The position numbers were made by a program, and so were the translations under genes. DNA of 46,570 nt from an uncultured Clostridia bacterium (GTDB taxonomy: Bacteria > Bacillota > Clostridia > Christensenellales > Borkfalkiaceae). The stretch covers positions 1 through 46,570 of the forward strand of contig CANRHI010000004.1 in assembly GCA_947630365.1 (NCBI GenBank), in the 5' to 3' direction. Numbering within the stretch: position 1 is the stretch's first letter; the number at the start of each line of letters is the position of its first letter. Shown here one piece after another: positions 8,880 to 17,528 of this stretch. The notes under the pieces were generated by a model, which made no database searches, was not told the origin of the DNA, and saw nothing but the letters and a program-made list of their open reading frames with translations.

Positions 8880-9863
8880 ATGAAATTCACCGAGCTTGCA
8901 AGGAGCTTAAAGGAGGGCATAAAGCCCATTTACCTCTTCGAGGGCGAGGAGGCGTACTTCCGCGACCACGCCGTGAAGGCGGTGCAGGGGGCGTGCGCGC
9001 TCTCCCAGCCCATGCTCAACGACGTGCGCGTGGAGGGCGAGACGCTCAAGGGGGAAAAGCTCTCCTCCTTCGCCTCCGACCTCTACACCCTGCCCTTTTT
9101 CGACGCCTACCGCATCGTGCGGGTGTACGGCTTTTCTCCCACCGAGAAGGAGTGGGAGAGCGTCCTCGCGCCCTATGCGAAGGCACCCTGCGAGACGACG
9201 GTGCTCCTCATCGTCAACGAGGGCAAGAAGGCGAATTGCGCGGACCTGAAGCGCAAGGCGGGCGTTTGCTATGTGGACTGCGGCAGAGAGGACGAGGAGA
9301 CTCTTTCCAAGTGGCTCGCGGGCGTCTCCCGCCGCAAGGGCGTCTCCTTCGACGGCGACGCGGCGTCCCTCGCCATCCGCTACTGCGCTTCGGACGCGGC
9401 GCGGCTGCAGCGCGAGACCGAAAAGCTCGCCCTTCTGCTCGGCGAAGGGGGGCGGATCACGCGGAGCGTCGTGGAGGAGAATGTCGCCAAGGACGTCGAA
9501 TATAAAATTTACGAGCTCACGCAGGCGGCGTCCCAAAGAAATTACAACAGCTTTTGCGAAATTTTGCACGACCTCATGGAGAAGGGCTTCGACGAGTACG
9601 CGGCGCTCTCCTCCCTTTCCTCCCACTACCGCACCCTCTACGAGGTGGGGGCGATGAAGGGGAGCGACGCGGAGGTCTCCAAGGCGCTCGGCATCAAGCC
9701 GTATGCGGTGAAAAAGAACCGCGAGGCGGCGGCGCGGCTGGGGCGGGAGCGGACGGCGGAGCTCTACCAAGCCCTCTTTTCCCTCTCGAGCGGGGCGAAG
9801 AGCGGGGAGTACACCAAAACGGGCGCGCTCGCCGCGGCCGTGGCAAAAATATTTTTCGATTAG
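8880..9863 (+). CDS. holA: DNA polymerase III delta subunit
   Basis: 327 residues, the normal size for HolA, the clamp-loader subunit that opens the sliding clamp. The N-terminus has the family pattern, with KPIYLFEGEEAYFRDHAV in the position of the usual YLLxGEExxLi segment. Further on are FFDAYRIVRV, LLIVNEGKKAN, a KDVEYKIYELTQAASQRNY stretch typical of the domain II-III junction, and a helical collar domain ending in AAAVAKIFF. The ATP site is naturally degenerate in this subunit. The ATG at 8880 has a good AAGGGAG Shine-Dalgarno 7 bases upstream. comEC-holA adjacency is common in bacteria. Confidence 0.94.
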   Translation: MKFTELARSLKEGIKPIYLFEGEEAYFRDHAVKAVQGACALSQPMLNDVRVEGETLKGEKLSSFASDLYTLPFFDAYRIVRVYGFSPTEKEWESVLAPYAKAPCETTVLLIVNEGKKANCADLKRKAGVCYVDCGREDEETLSKWLAGVSRRKGVSFDGDAASLAIRYCASDAARLQRETEKLALLLGEGGRITRSVVEENVAKDVEYKIYELTQAASQRNYNSFCEILHDLMEKGFDEYAALSSLSSHYRTLYEVGAMKGSDAEVSKALGIKPYAVKKNREAAARLGRERTAELYQALFSLSSGAKSGEYTKTGALAAAVAKIFFD

Positions 9864-9907
9864 CGTAAAATGGGGGAAAAAGGCTTTTCTTTTTTGCGGA
9901 AAACCGC

Positions 9908-9913
9908 TATAAT
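9908..9913 (+). promoter_or_regulatory. Candidate -10 box for cdaA
   Basis: A TATAAT hexamer lies in the 90-base gap between holA and cdaA. The -35 region at the right distance (TTTTCT) is a poor match, so this is only a candidate start site. Confidence 0.4.
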
Positions 9914-9953
9914 GAAGAAAAGCGCTGCATACAAAAGGAAAAGGAGATTTGAG

Positions 9954-10796
9954 ATGCGCAGCTTTGCCACCGTTTGGGAATCCATAAAAAACGTGTTCCT
10001 CAACTTCCACTGGATCGTGATCGTCGAGGCGGTCTTTCTCGTGCTCATCATCTACTTCGTCTTAAAGACGCTGTACGAGAACAACGCGAAAAAGCTCATC
10101 TTCGTGTATATTTTCTTTCTGCTTTGCACGGGGACGATCACCCTCTTCACCGCCGACCATACCGTCTCGGTGCTCTCCTTCTATCTCTTCTTCATGCTCC
10201 TGTCGCTGTTCTTCCTGCTGCTTTTCAACACGGAGATCAAGCGGAGCGTGTGGAATACGCGGACGCACCGCGCCATCACCGCTTCCGCCGCCGCGGCGGC
10301 GAAGATGCCCGCCCTCACCGCCCGTGCGGACGAGTATGTGACGAGCATCGTGAAGGCGGTGCAAAACCTCTCCAAGGGCAATATCGGGGCGCTGCTCGTG
10401 CTCTCCAACGGCAATCTGCCCAAGGCCATCGTGGAGAGCGGCGTGATCCTCAACGCCACCATTTCGAGCCAGCTCATCGAGGGCATCTTCATCCCGAAGG
10501 CGCCCTTGCACGACGGCGCGATGATCATTTACGGCGATAAAATTCAGGCGGCGGGGTGCTTTTTGCCGCTCACCCAGAGGGATTTTCCCAAGGACTACGG
10601 AACGCGGCACCGCGCGGGCATCGGCGTCACCGAGGTCGCGGACGTCACGACCATCATCGTCTCGGAGGAGACGGGCATCGTCTCGGTCGTCAAGCGCGGG
10701 GAGATCTCCCGCTTCGTCGACTCGGAGAGCCTCAAGCGCTTCTTAAAGGACTACTACTGGAAGGAATTCAACGCGGAGGGGAAGAATAAATCATGA
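9954..10796 (+). CDS. cdaA: Diadenylate cyclase CdaA (DAC domain)
   Basis: 280 residues. Three hydrophobic segments in the first ~95 residues (around WIVIVEAVFLVLIIYFVL, FVYIFFLLCTGTITLF and LSFYLFFMLLSLFFLLLF) are followed by a DAC catalytic domain. Catalytic and binding motifs are D187-G188-A189 in LHDGAMII and R218-H219-R220 in GTRHRAGIGVTE. The enzyme condenses two ATP into cyclic-di-AMP, which controls potassium and osmolyte balance and wall homeostasis. The start at 9954 has AAGGAG 7 bases upstream. The stop overlaps the next start by four bases (ATGA), coupling it to a CdaR-like microprotein, the expected partner position in the cdaA-cdaR-glmM operon type; glmM is absent here. Confidence 0.95.
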   Translation: MRSFATVWESIKNVFLNFHWIVIVEAVFLVLIIYFVLKTLYENNAKKLIFVYIFFLLCTGTITLFTADHTVSVLSFYLFFMLLSLFFLLLFNTEIKRSVWNTRTHRAITASAAAAAKMPALTARADEYVTSIVKAVQNLSKGNIGALLVLSNGNLPKAIVESGVILNATISSQLIEGIFIPKAPLHDGAMIIYGDKIQAAGCFLPLTQRDFPKDYGTRHRAGIGVTEVADVTTIIVSEETGIVSVVKRGEISRFVDSESLKRFLKDYYWKEFNAEGKNKS

Positions 10797-10900
10797 AATT
10801 CGGTGAATTTTTGAAAAACGTATTTACCAAGCACATCCCGCTCAAACTGCTTGCGATCGCGCTCGCCTTCCTGTGCGTGGTCGTCACCAACGCCATATGA
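10793..10900 (+). CDS. 35-residue single-span membrane protein resembling the N-terminal anchor of CdaR/YbbR
   Basis: This short frame starts inside the cdaA stop (ATGA) and ends inside the start of the next gene (again ATGA). It encodes a basic amphipathic start (MKFGEFLKNVFTKHIP) and one hydrophobic span (LKLLAIALAFLCVVVTNAI). That layout matches the membrane anchor at the N-terminus of CdaR/YbbR proteins, which in other Bacillota bind and regulate CdaA, but none of the extracellular YbbR domains follow. It may be a genuine minimal CdaA partner or the remnant of a shortened cdaR. The double coupled overlap favours real translation. Confidence 0.65.
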   Translation: MKFGEFLKNVFTKHIPLKLLAIALAFLCVVVTNAI

Positions 10901-12009
10901 GAGGACTGTTTCGCGTTCCGCGGCTGTTGATCCCGCGCGAGGGCTTCGAGCATTGGGCTTCGCCCGATCTCTCCCTTGCGGGCGGAAAGGCGGCGGAGCT
11001 CGTCGAAAAAGAGGCGGGGGAAGATCCCTGCGCCGTATATCTGAGCCCGAGGCTCACCATGGGGGAGAAGCGCCTTCTTGCGCTCTCCCGCGACCATTCT
11101 TACACCTATTTGGAGGAGGACGCGCTCGAAAAGCTCAACCGCGGCGGCGTGTTCGTCGAGCGGGAGACGCCGCTCGGCGTCCGCTTCGGGCTGGTGCTGT
11201 GCATCGACCTCGAGCAATTCACCTTCCGCGAAGGGGAGTGCTCCCCCGTCCGCCCCGCCGCCGTCGTTCCCGCGGAGGAGGTGGATGTCCACGCGTGGTT
11301 CCGCGCCTCCCAAATTTTGGAGTGCCCGCACACCGTCCTCTATTATCGCGAGAAAAAGCAGCGCGCCGTGCGCCGCTTGCGCGAGAGCGACCTCGAGCTC
11401 TTGTACGAATTCCCGCTGCTCCTCGGCGGGGGGAAGATCCGCGGCAGCTTCGTGCCCGCCTTCACTTGCGAGGAGCTGTATCCCGACCTCTTGGGCAAGG
11501 GCGAGCCGTTGCTCGTCGCCGTCGAGGGCGTCGGGCACCTGTGCGCCGCAAAGCGCGCGTGGGAGGAAAAGAAGGCGGGGCTCCACAGGGAGGAGACGGT
11601 GCGCAACCCCGCCCGCTTCGCCCTCGTCGAGCTCGTGAATATTTTCGACGAGACGGTGGAATTTCCCTCCGTCTGTTTTCCTTTCCCCGAAGAGAAGGGG
11701 GAGGAAGTCTTTGCCGCCCTTTCGCACGTCACCAAGTGCAAGCGGGACGGAAAGTATTTTCGCATTTTGGGCACGTCCTGCGAGGCGCATGCGCGGGGGC
11801 TTGCGGCGCTCCGCGCCATGCTCGGGGCGCTTCCCGCCGTCCGCCCGCCCAAGGAGGGGGAGCTCGGCGCGGTGTTCGCCCCGCCCGACAAAGAGGAGCT
11901 CTTCGACGCATTGAAAAAGGGCATGCTCTACCCCGCGGAGACGGTGCGCTTCATGGACGCAAAGAACGCAAGATACGCATTAGAGGCGAGAGAGATCGGG
12001 TATGATTAA
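10897..12009 (+). CDS. DUF1015-like protein with degenerate core motif
   Basis: 370 residues resembling the DUF1015 family, common in Clostridia and of unknown biochemical role. The N-terminal VPRLLIPREGFEHWASP, the central YYREKKQRAVRRL, and FALVELVNIFDE followed by the C-terminal AVFAPPDKEELFDAL fit the family's order. The hallmark GDGNHSLATAK segment, however, appears as VEGVGHLCAAKRAW, so the conserved Asp-Gly-Asn-His is lost except His. The protein is therefore divergent or possibly inactive. It overlaps the microprotein upstream by four bases and the aspartate kinase downstream by eight, indicating one operon from cdaA to lysC. Confidence 0.7.
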   Translation: MRGLFRVPRLLIPREGFEHWASPDLSLAGGKAAELVEKEAGEDPCAVYLSPRLTMGEKRLLALSRDHSYTYLEEDALEKLNRGGVFVERETPLGVRFGLVLCIDLEQFTFREGECSPVRPAAVVPAEEVDVHAWFRASQILECPHTVLYYREKKQRAVRRLRESDLELLYEFPLLLGGGKIRGSFVPAFTCEELYPDLLGKGEPLLVAVEGVGHLCAAKRAWEEKKAGLHREETVRNPARFALVELVNIFDETVEFPSVCFPFPEEKGEEVFAALSHVTKCKRDGKYFRILGTSCEAHARGLAALRAMLGALPAVRPPKEGELGAVFAPPDKEELFDALKKGMLYPAETVRFMDAKNARYALEAREIGYD

Positions 12010-13321
12010 GGTGTGCAAGTTCGGCGGAACGTCCCTTGCGGACGGCACGACCATGCTGCGCGTGAAGGAGATCGTGGAGAGCGACCCCGCGCGGCGGTAT
12101 ATCGTCGTGTCTGCGCCCGGGAAGCGCTTCAGTGCGGACAGCAAGATCACCGACCTACTCTATCAAACGGCGCGCGAATGCAAAGAGACGGGCAGCGTGG
12201 GGGAGGCGTATGCCAAGGTCTCGGCGCGTTTCCAAAGCATCGTGCACGAGCTCGATCTGCCCCTTCCCATCTGCGAAATTTTGCGCCGCACCGCGGAGGA
12301 CATCGAACGCGAGAACGACGAGGACTTCACCGCTTCCCGCGGGGAGTACCTTGCGGGCATCGTGATGGCGAGCCTCTTGGGGGCGGCGTTCATCGACCCG
12401 CGCACCGTCGTCAAATTCAAGGACGGGAGATTGGACCCGCGCAGCTATATTCTCGTGCGGGAGGCGGTAAAGGGCAAGCGCCGCGCCGTCGTCGCGGGCT
12501 TCTACGGGGAGGACGAAAACGGCAAGGTCCGCACCCTCTCGCGGGGCGGGAGCGACGTTTCGGGCGCCATCGTCGCGCGGGCGGTGATGGCGGATGAATA
12601 CGAGAATTGGACGGACGTGAGCGGCTTCCTCGCCTGCGACCCGCACATCGTGCCCTCGCCCGCGGGCATCGGCACGCTCACCTACCGCGAGCTGCGCGAG
12701 CTTTCCTACATGGGCGCAAACGTACTGCACAGCGAATCCATGTTCCCCGTGCGGGAGGCAAATATCCCCATCCATATCCGCAACACCTTCCGCCCGCAGG
12801 ACGAGGGAACGCGCATCGTGCCCGAGAGCAAATACCGCCTCGGGGAGCGCGTCGTCACGGGGATCGCGGGGAAGAAAAACTTCACCGTCGTGTACATGGA
12901 GAAGTCCCTCATGAACGCCGAGATCGGCTTCACCCACAAAGTGCTCGGCGTGCTCACCCGCCACGGCATCTCCTTCGAACACCTTCCCTCGGGCATCGAC
13001 ACCATGTCTCTCGTCATCGATAGCGAAGTCTTGAAGGACGGCGAGCTCGAGCGCGTGGAGGAGGAGATCGGGCGGGAAGCCCATCCCGACCACATCCGCG
13101 CGTTCGGCGGGGTCTCGCTCATCGCCGTCGTGGGGGAGGGGATGAGCCGAAACGTCGGTACTTCCGCGCGGCTGTTCCGCGCCATTGCCGAAGCGGGCGT
13201 CAACGTCCGCATGATCGATCAGGGCTCGTCCGAGATCAATATCATCGTCGGGGTGGATAACGAGAATTACGAACGCACCGTAAAGGCCATTTACGAGGAA
13301 TTCTTCCTCGCCTCCGAGTGA
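12002..13321 (+). CDS. lysC: Aspartate kinase
   Basis: 439 residues. The enzyme phosphorylates aspartate, the first step to lysine, threonine, methionine and diaminopimelate. The N-terminal signature KFGGTSLADG starts at K6. Other catalytic-domain features are VVSAPGKR, a TLSRGGSDVSGAIVA stretch (substrate/ATP site), and ENWTDVSGFLACDPHIV. The C-terminal ~150 residues contain two ACT-type regulatory domains (FTVVYMEKSLMN and VSLIAVVGEGMSRNVGTSAR, then INIIVGVDNENYERTVKAIY), so allosteric control by an amino acid is expected. The ATG at 12002 overlaps the DUF1015-like stop by eight bases. No homoserine dehydrogenase domain is fused. Confidence 0.95.
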   Translation: MIKVCKFGGTSLADGTTMLRVKEIVESDPARRYIVVSAPGKRFSADSKITDLLYQTARECKETGSVGEAYAKVSARFQSIVHELDLPLPICEILRRTAEDIERENDEDFTASRGEYLAGIVMASLLGAAFIDPRTVVKFKDGRLDPRSYILVREAVKGKRRAVVAGFYGEDENGKVRTLSRGGSDVSGAIVARAVMADEYENWTDVSGFLACDPHIVPSPAGIGTLTYRELRELSYMGANVLHSESMFPVREANIPIHIRNTFRPQDEGTRIVPESKYRLGERVVTGIAGKKNFTVVYMEKSLMNAEIGFTHKVLGVLTRHGISFEHLPSGIDTMSLVIDSEVLKDGELERVEEEIGREAHPDHIRAFGGVSLIAVVGEGMSRNVGTSARLFRAIAEAGVNVRMIDQGSSEINIIVGVDNENYERTVKAIYEEFFLASE

Positions 13322-13541
13322 GGGGGAGCACGGAGGCGCAAAGAGGTGGGCTTCCTCATTCCGAACGGAGCCGTAGGCGGAGTGAGAGAATCTTCCCTGC
13401 AAGTCGTACCACGGGGTAGAAGGTACACTCGCCCCTTACGGGGCTCGGTATGAGGGCACCACCCCCTTATCGCCCTACCGCGTCATGTTGAGAGGCGCCA
13501 AGAAAGCTCCCCCCCGCATGTTTGCACCGAATACAAAATAT
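13322..13541. repeat. Intergenic REP-like repeat segment
   Basis: No gene is visible. The stretch holds a GCCCC-TTAC-GGGGC hairpin (within 13430-13444) and CCTACCGCGTCATGTTGAG (13474-13492). The 15-base hairpin unit recurs at 27061-27075 and the 19-base unit at 26740-26758. A segment at 13350-13400, with CTCATTCCGAACGGAGCCG followed by a GAGAATCTTCC-type element, looks like the dispersed repeats of intergenic regions in gut Bacillota. The function is unknown. Confidence 0.6.
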
Positions 13542-13542
13542 A

Positions 13543-13573
13543 AAAGAGCCGTTCCGTGGCGGAACGGCTCTTT
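13543..13573 (-). terminator. Strong intrinsic terminator for the GH43 gene
   Basis: AAAGAGCCGTTCCG (13543-13556) and CGGAACGGCTCTTT (13560-13573) form a perfect 14-bp stem with a 3-base loop. Read on the minus strand it is followed by a T-rich TATATTTTG stretch, so it ends transcription of the GH43 gene 20 bases after its stop. Confidence 0.88.
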
Positions 13574-13593
13574 CGATACCAACGAAAAACAAA

Positions 13594-14709
13594 TTACTTA
13601 CCGTGGTCGGTGAAGGGGGAATTGTACAGCTCCTCTTCGTCGAGGTGGAATTGCGGCATCCCGTCTCTGTCGTAAGTGATCTTCATCACATGCGCGTGGC
13701 GGTTGAAGTCGAGAAGGGAGTCGCCCGAAATCTCTTTATAGTCGCGGAAGTGCAGCACGCAGAGCTGTTCGCCCTTGTCGCCCTCCACAAAGCAGTTGTG
13801 CCCGGGGCCGTAAATTTTCAGGCTCTCGTCCGTTTGGAACACGGGCTCGACGGCCTTCGTCCAATTGCCGAGCACCATCGGGTCGTCGCACGCGTCGATC
13901 GTGAGCAGCCCCATGCAGTACTCAAAGCCCGTGGCGGCGGCGGAATAGCTCACGAAGATCTTTCCCGCGTGCTTCAAAACGGCGGGGCCCTCGTTCACCT
14001 GTTCGCGCACCTTTTCCCAATCGTATTCGGGCTCGGAGAGGAGCATCGCGTTTGTTTTCATCTCGAAGGGCGTTTTCATCTCGGCAATATAGAGGTTGGA
14101 AGCGCTCGGCTTTTGCGCCCAGATGGCGTACCACTTGCCGTCGTTTTCGAACACCGTCATGTCGAGCGTCATGCCGCTTTCGTTGAAGAAGAGGTCGCAC
14201 GGGGCGGCTTTCACCTTGCCCATGTATTCCCACTCGTCGTGCATGGGGTCGTCCCCGAGGCAGCGGAGGGCGCACGCCTTGATGTCCCACAGGCTCCCCT
14301 GGCTGTACGCGAAGTAGATGACCCATTGCCCCATAATGTAGTGGAGCTCGGGCGCCCATACGTACTTTTGCCCGAAGCTGGCGTCCATGTGCCAAATTTC
14401 CTTGGGCGTGGCGGCGGCGATGCCGTTCACCGAATCCGCGGCGGTGAGCTCGATGCGGTCGTACTCGGGGTAGGAGCCCGTAAAGTAGTAGGTGCCGTCG
14501 TGCTTATAGAGGTAGGGGTCGGCGCGAAGCGTCATGAGGGGGGAGAGGTATTCCCCGCTCACGTCGGGAGCATCGAACAAATTCTCCGACGCCGTTTCCG
14601 CGGGGGCCTCGCTATCTTGCGGCACTTCTGCCGCGACGGCGCCCGTTCCGCCGAAGAAAGCTGCGGTGAAGAGGGCAAGCGCGCCCAGTTGACACAACAA
14701 GCGTTTCAT
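13594..14709 (-). CDS. Secreted glycoside hydrolase family 43 protein
   Basis: 371 residues with a signal peptide (MKRLLCQLGALALFTAAFFG, cleavage near AVAAEV), then a five-bladed-propeller GH43 domain. The likely catalytic set is visible: D64 in RADPYLYKHDGTYYFTGS (general base), D183 in TLDMTVFENDGKWYAIW (pKa modulator) and E240 in NEGPAVLKHAGKIFVSYS (general acid). VWAPELHYIMGQWVIYF and YGPGHNCFVEG are also typical. GH43 enzymes remove arabinose or xylose units from plant polysaccharides such as arabinoxylan or arabinan; exact specificity cannot be read. The start at 14709 has GGAGGAGA just upstream. It diverges from the wall-protein operon, suggesting shared use on plant glycans. Confidence 0.9.
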   Translation of the reverse strand: MKRLLCQLGALALFTAAFFGGTGAVAAEVPQDSEAPAETASENLFDAPDVSGEYLSPLMTLRADPYLYKHDGTYYFTGSYPEYDRIELTAADSVNGIAAATPKEIWHMDASFGQKYVWAPELHYIMGQWVIYFAYSQGSLWDIKACALRCLGDDPMHDEWEYMGKVKAAPCDLFFNESGMTLDMTVFENDGKWYAIWAQKPSASNLYIAEMKTPFEMKTNAMLLSEPEYDWEKVREQVNEGPAVLKHAGKIFVSYSAAATGFEYCMGLLTIDACDDPMVLGNWTKAVEPVFQTDESLKIYGPGHNCFVEGDKGEQLCVLHFRDYKEISGDSLLDFNRHAHVMKITYDRDGMPQFHLDEEELYNSPFTDHGK

Positions 14710-14827
14710 GGTCTCCTCCTTATCGCCCGAGTATCCGAGCGATTTTATGGTATCACAAGCCATCGCAAAAATCAATATCCCGATAGGCGATTTTATATGG
14801 ACGGAATCGCTTTTTTCCACTCCTCAC

Positions 14828-14865
14828 TTGACAAAAAGTCCCCTCCCATGGCAACCTGTTGCCAT
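14828..14865 (+). promoter_or_regulatory. Candidate -35 element and perfect palindromic operator upstream of the surface-protein operon
   Basis: TTGACA (14828-14833) is followed 14 bases later by the perfect inverted repeat ATGGCAAC-CT-GTTGCCAT (14848-14865), located where the -10 box would be expected. No convincing -10 is seen. The even palindrome with a two-base centre resembles the operator architecture of LacI-family sugar regulators. No such regulator gene is in the window. Confidence 0.55.
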
Positions 14866-14887
14866 CCAATGCAAACAGGAGAAGCCT

Positions 14888-17515
14888 ATGGGAAGCATCG
14901 CAAAACGCGTAGGAAAATGTGCGGCACTTCTTTTCGTCGGCACGCTGCTGGCGGGGGCGCTTTGCCTTCTGCCGCCCGAGCGCCGCGCTTCGGCAGCCGA
15001 GAGCGCCGAGGAGCGGAACGAAAAGCTCGTCGTCCGCTATGCCATGGACGATACGGCAACGGCGAACGGCAACACGATCGCGGCAACGAAGTGGGATAAG
15101 GATACGGGGGAATTTGTTGCCTATTCCGAATGTGACGCAACCATTGTCAACCAAGTGCAGGGCAGGAGATCGGGGGCAATATCCAGTGTAGCGGGGAAAG
15201 AAGGTTCCGCTCTTTCGTTTACGGAAAGCGCGCACGCGCGGGCTTCCTTCCATCTTCCTTCGGACGCCACGGGCATGACCGTCTCCCTTTGGGTAAAGAA
15301 TATCAATACCTATTGGTCCAGCCTCATCGAATTTTGGGACGGCAAAGAAGGCGGCAGGTTCGGCAAGGGCACCATGCAGGGCAACCGCGGCAGACAAAAC
15401 GAGGGAGACGCTTGGTCTTCGAATTGTTCCGCGCATAGTAATGGTAAATTCGACCACGGCGGAGCGTGGGACTCCTTCTTCATCATACACAACAACACAA
15501 ATGGCGATAACGGCGGCGCGTATGTCGACCACATGGCGGCGGACACTTGGTATCAGGTGACGTTCACCGTGACGGCGAACGAGATGAAGGCGTACCGCAA
15601 CGGCGAATTGAAGCAGATCTTCAACGACGGCGACGCGCAGGGGATCTTGAGCTCCATCATGACCGCGGCGAAAAACCAAACGGGCGGCAAGCTCGGCATT
15701 CGGTTGAGCCTTGATGAAAACAACGGAGACATTCTCGACGAGCTCCGCATCTACAACGGCGCAATGACGGAGGACGAAGTGCTTCAACTGTACTTCGATT
15801 ACGACCCTATCGCGGGCGTCCTCTACGACTTCCCCGATTATTACGACGCAAACGGGCTCACCTATCCCGACCTTCTCATCGGCGGGGCGACCGAAGTGAC
15901 CGACGGCGCGAACGGGCAAAAGACGGGCACGACCAAGGGCGGCGTTACCTATACCTATTCGCCCATTACCGCTCCTCTCGCTACGGTTGCGTTGGACGAA
16001 CAGGGCGTTCTCGTCCACCTTACGTTGGGCGAGCTCTCCACCGAAAAGACCGTAAAATTCCGCCGCGATTTGGGGCTCGCGGCGAAGGAGCTCGGCTACA
16101 AGCTCACTTCTTCGGGCGAGAACATTGCCGTTCCCGTGCCCGAGACGGGGTACGACGTCACGGCGAAGGTCCCCGCGGGGACAGATCTTTCCAAGGTGAC
16201 GGCGGGCACGAACAGTACGCAACCCCTCGCGGGGGATGCGACCGCCGCCAACTACGAGGCGGAATTTACCTACAATCCCGCTCTGCACATCGCCACCGTG
16301 CGTTGCGGCTACAAGCCCTTCCCCGGGCACGACGTGTTCTACACCATTCATTTTGTGGAAAAGAGCACGGCGACGCTCTCCTCCATTCTCGTGAAGGGGG
16401 GGATCGAAGAGCATCTCTTCACCGAGGCGGACTTCGAAGACGGCGCCGTCAAGCTCCCCGTATCCGACCTCGAGAACTTCTCCTTGACGGTCTCCGTCAC
16501 GCCCGCAGAGGGGGCGACGGTCACGGGAGGGGAGAACAAGACGTTCACCGCGAGCGATTTGGAGGCGGGGCTCTCCATCGAGATCACGAGCGAGAACGGC
16601 GAGAAAAAGACGTATGTCCTTGAGCCCGTCGTGCTCTCCGCGGAAAGCGCGCTTTCCGCGCTCTCCATCGAGGGCTACACTCTCTCCCCCGCCTTTGCGG
16701 AGACCACCTTGGAGTACTCGGTGAGCGGTTCTGCGGGCGAGGAGGCGAAGATCCTTGCGGCGCTCACGGCGACTCCGAAGGCGCAGACCGCGACCGTGCA
16801 GACGGTGCTCGACAAGACGGCGGGCGTCATCCTCATCACCGTCACGGCGGAAAACGGCAGTGCGACCGTGTACACCGTGCGGCTCTCCTTGAAGGACGCG
16901 AACGCCGCGCTTTCCTCCCTCACGGTGGGCGGAACGCCCCTTGCGGGCTTTGCCCCCGAGACCTTGGAATACACCGTAAAGTATAAGGGCACGCTGCCCG
17001 AAGTCGCGGCGGTTGCCGCTTCCGCAAAGGCGAGCGTCTCGGTCGGCGAGGCGACGGCGGAGGGCAAGGTGAGCGTCACCGTCACCGCCGAGAGCGGCAA
17101 GGCGCAGACGTACACCCTCACCTTCGTGCCGATGAGCAGCGACGCCTCGTTGAAGAAGCTCACCGTCGGCGGCGCAGAAGTTACGTTGAACGGCACCGAG
17201 GGCGCCTACACCGCCCCCGCGGGCACGCTTCCCTCCGAGCTCTCCGTGAAGGCGGAGACGGCAGAGGGCGCGACCGCCGTCTATGCCCTCTCGGGCGACA
17301 AGCTCACCGTTACCGTGACCGCCGAGGACGGCACCGAAAAGACCTACATCGTCACCGTCTCCTTCGCGAGCGCGAGCTTCGGCGAGGGAACGGCGGAGGA
17401 CAAGAGCCCGCAAGAGAGCGGTTGCGGCGCGGCGGCAGGGGAGGAGGCGTTCGTCCTCGCCGTGCTGTGCGCAGGCGCGGGACTGCTGCTTCTCAAGAAG
17501 CGCTGCAAGCATTAA
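14888..17515 (+). CDS. Cell-surface LamG-domain protein with cadherin-like beta-sandwich repeats
   Basis: 875 residues. A signal peptide (CAALLFVGTLLAGALCLL, then ASAAES) leads into a concanavalin/LamG-like jelly roll at about residues 45-305, ending with the typical LDELRIYNGAMTEDEV. Four Cadherin-like beta-sandwich repeats follow at roughly 495-577, 585-665, 668-747 and 749-835; each has the ALSSLTVGG and TLEYTV pattern and ends near VTVTAESGKAQTYTL. The C-terminus is one hydrophobic span followed by KKRCKH, so the protein is membrane-anchored without an LPxTG motif. It probably binds glycans or surface ligands. The ATG at 14888 has AGGAGA upstream. Two lipoprotein genes follow closely, forming an operon. 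Confidence 0.85.
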   Translation: MGSIAKRVGKCAALLFVGTLLAGALCLLPPERRASAAESAEERNEKLVVRYAMDDTATANGNTIAATKWDKDTGEFVAYSECDATIVNQVQGRRSGAISSVAGKEGSALSFTESAHARASFHLPSDATGMTVSLWVKNINTYWSSLIEFWDGKEGGRFGKGTMQGNRGRQNEGDAWSSNCSAHSNGKFDHGGAWDSFFIIHNNTNGDNGGAYVDHMAADTWYQVTFTVTANEMKAYRNGELKQIFNDGDAQGILSSIMTAAKNQTGGKLGIRLSLDENNGDILDELRIYNGAMTEDEVLQLYFDYDPIAGVLYDFPDYYDANGLTYPDLLIGGATEVTDGANGQKTGTTKGGVTYTYSPITAPLATVALDEQGVLVHLTLGELSTEKTVKFRRDLGLAAKELGYKLTSSGENIAVPVPETGYDVTAKVPAGTDLSKVTAGTNSTQPLAGDATAANYEAEFTYNPALHIATVRCGYKPFPGHDVFYTIHFVEKSTATLSSILVKGGIEEHLFTEADFEDGAVKLPVSDLENFSLTVSVTPAEGATVTGGENKTFTASDLEAGLSIEITSENGEKKTYVLEPVVLSAESALSALSIEGYTLSPAFAETTLEYSVSGSAGEEAKILAALTATPKAQTATVQTVLDKTAGVILITVTAENGSATVYTVRLSLKDANAALSSLTVGGTPLAGFAPETLEYTVKYKGTLPEVAAVAASAKASVSVGEATAEGKVSVTVTAESGKAQTYTLTFVPMSSDASLKKLTVGGAEVTLNGTEGAYTAPAGTLPSELSVKAETAEGATAVYALSGDKLTVTVTAEDGTEKTYIVTVSFASASFGEGTAEDKSPQESGCGAAAGEEAFVLAVLCAGAGLLLLKKRCKH

Positions 17516-17528
17516 AGGAGGAATCGAC

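Noticed and set aside
13522..14700. Plus-strand open frame opposite the GH43 gene
   Set aside because: It is antisense to a protein with signal peptide and intact GH43 catalytic residues, crosses the GH43 terminator, and has no recognisable domain.
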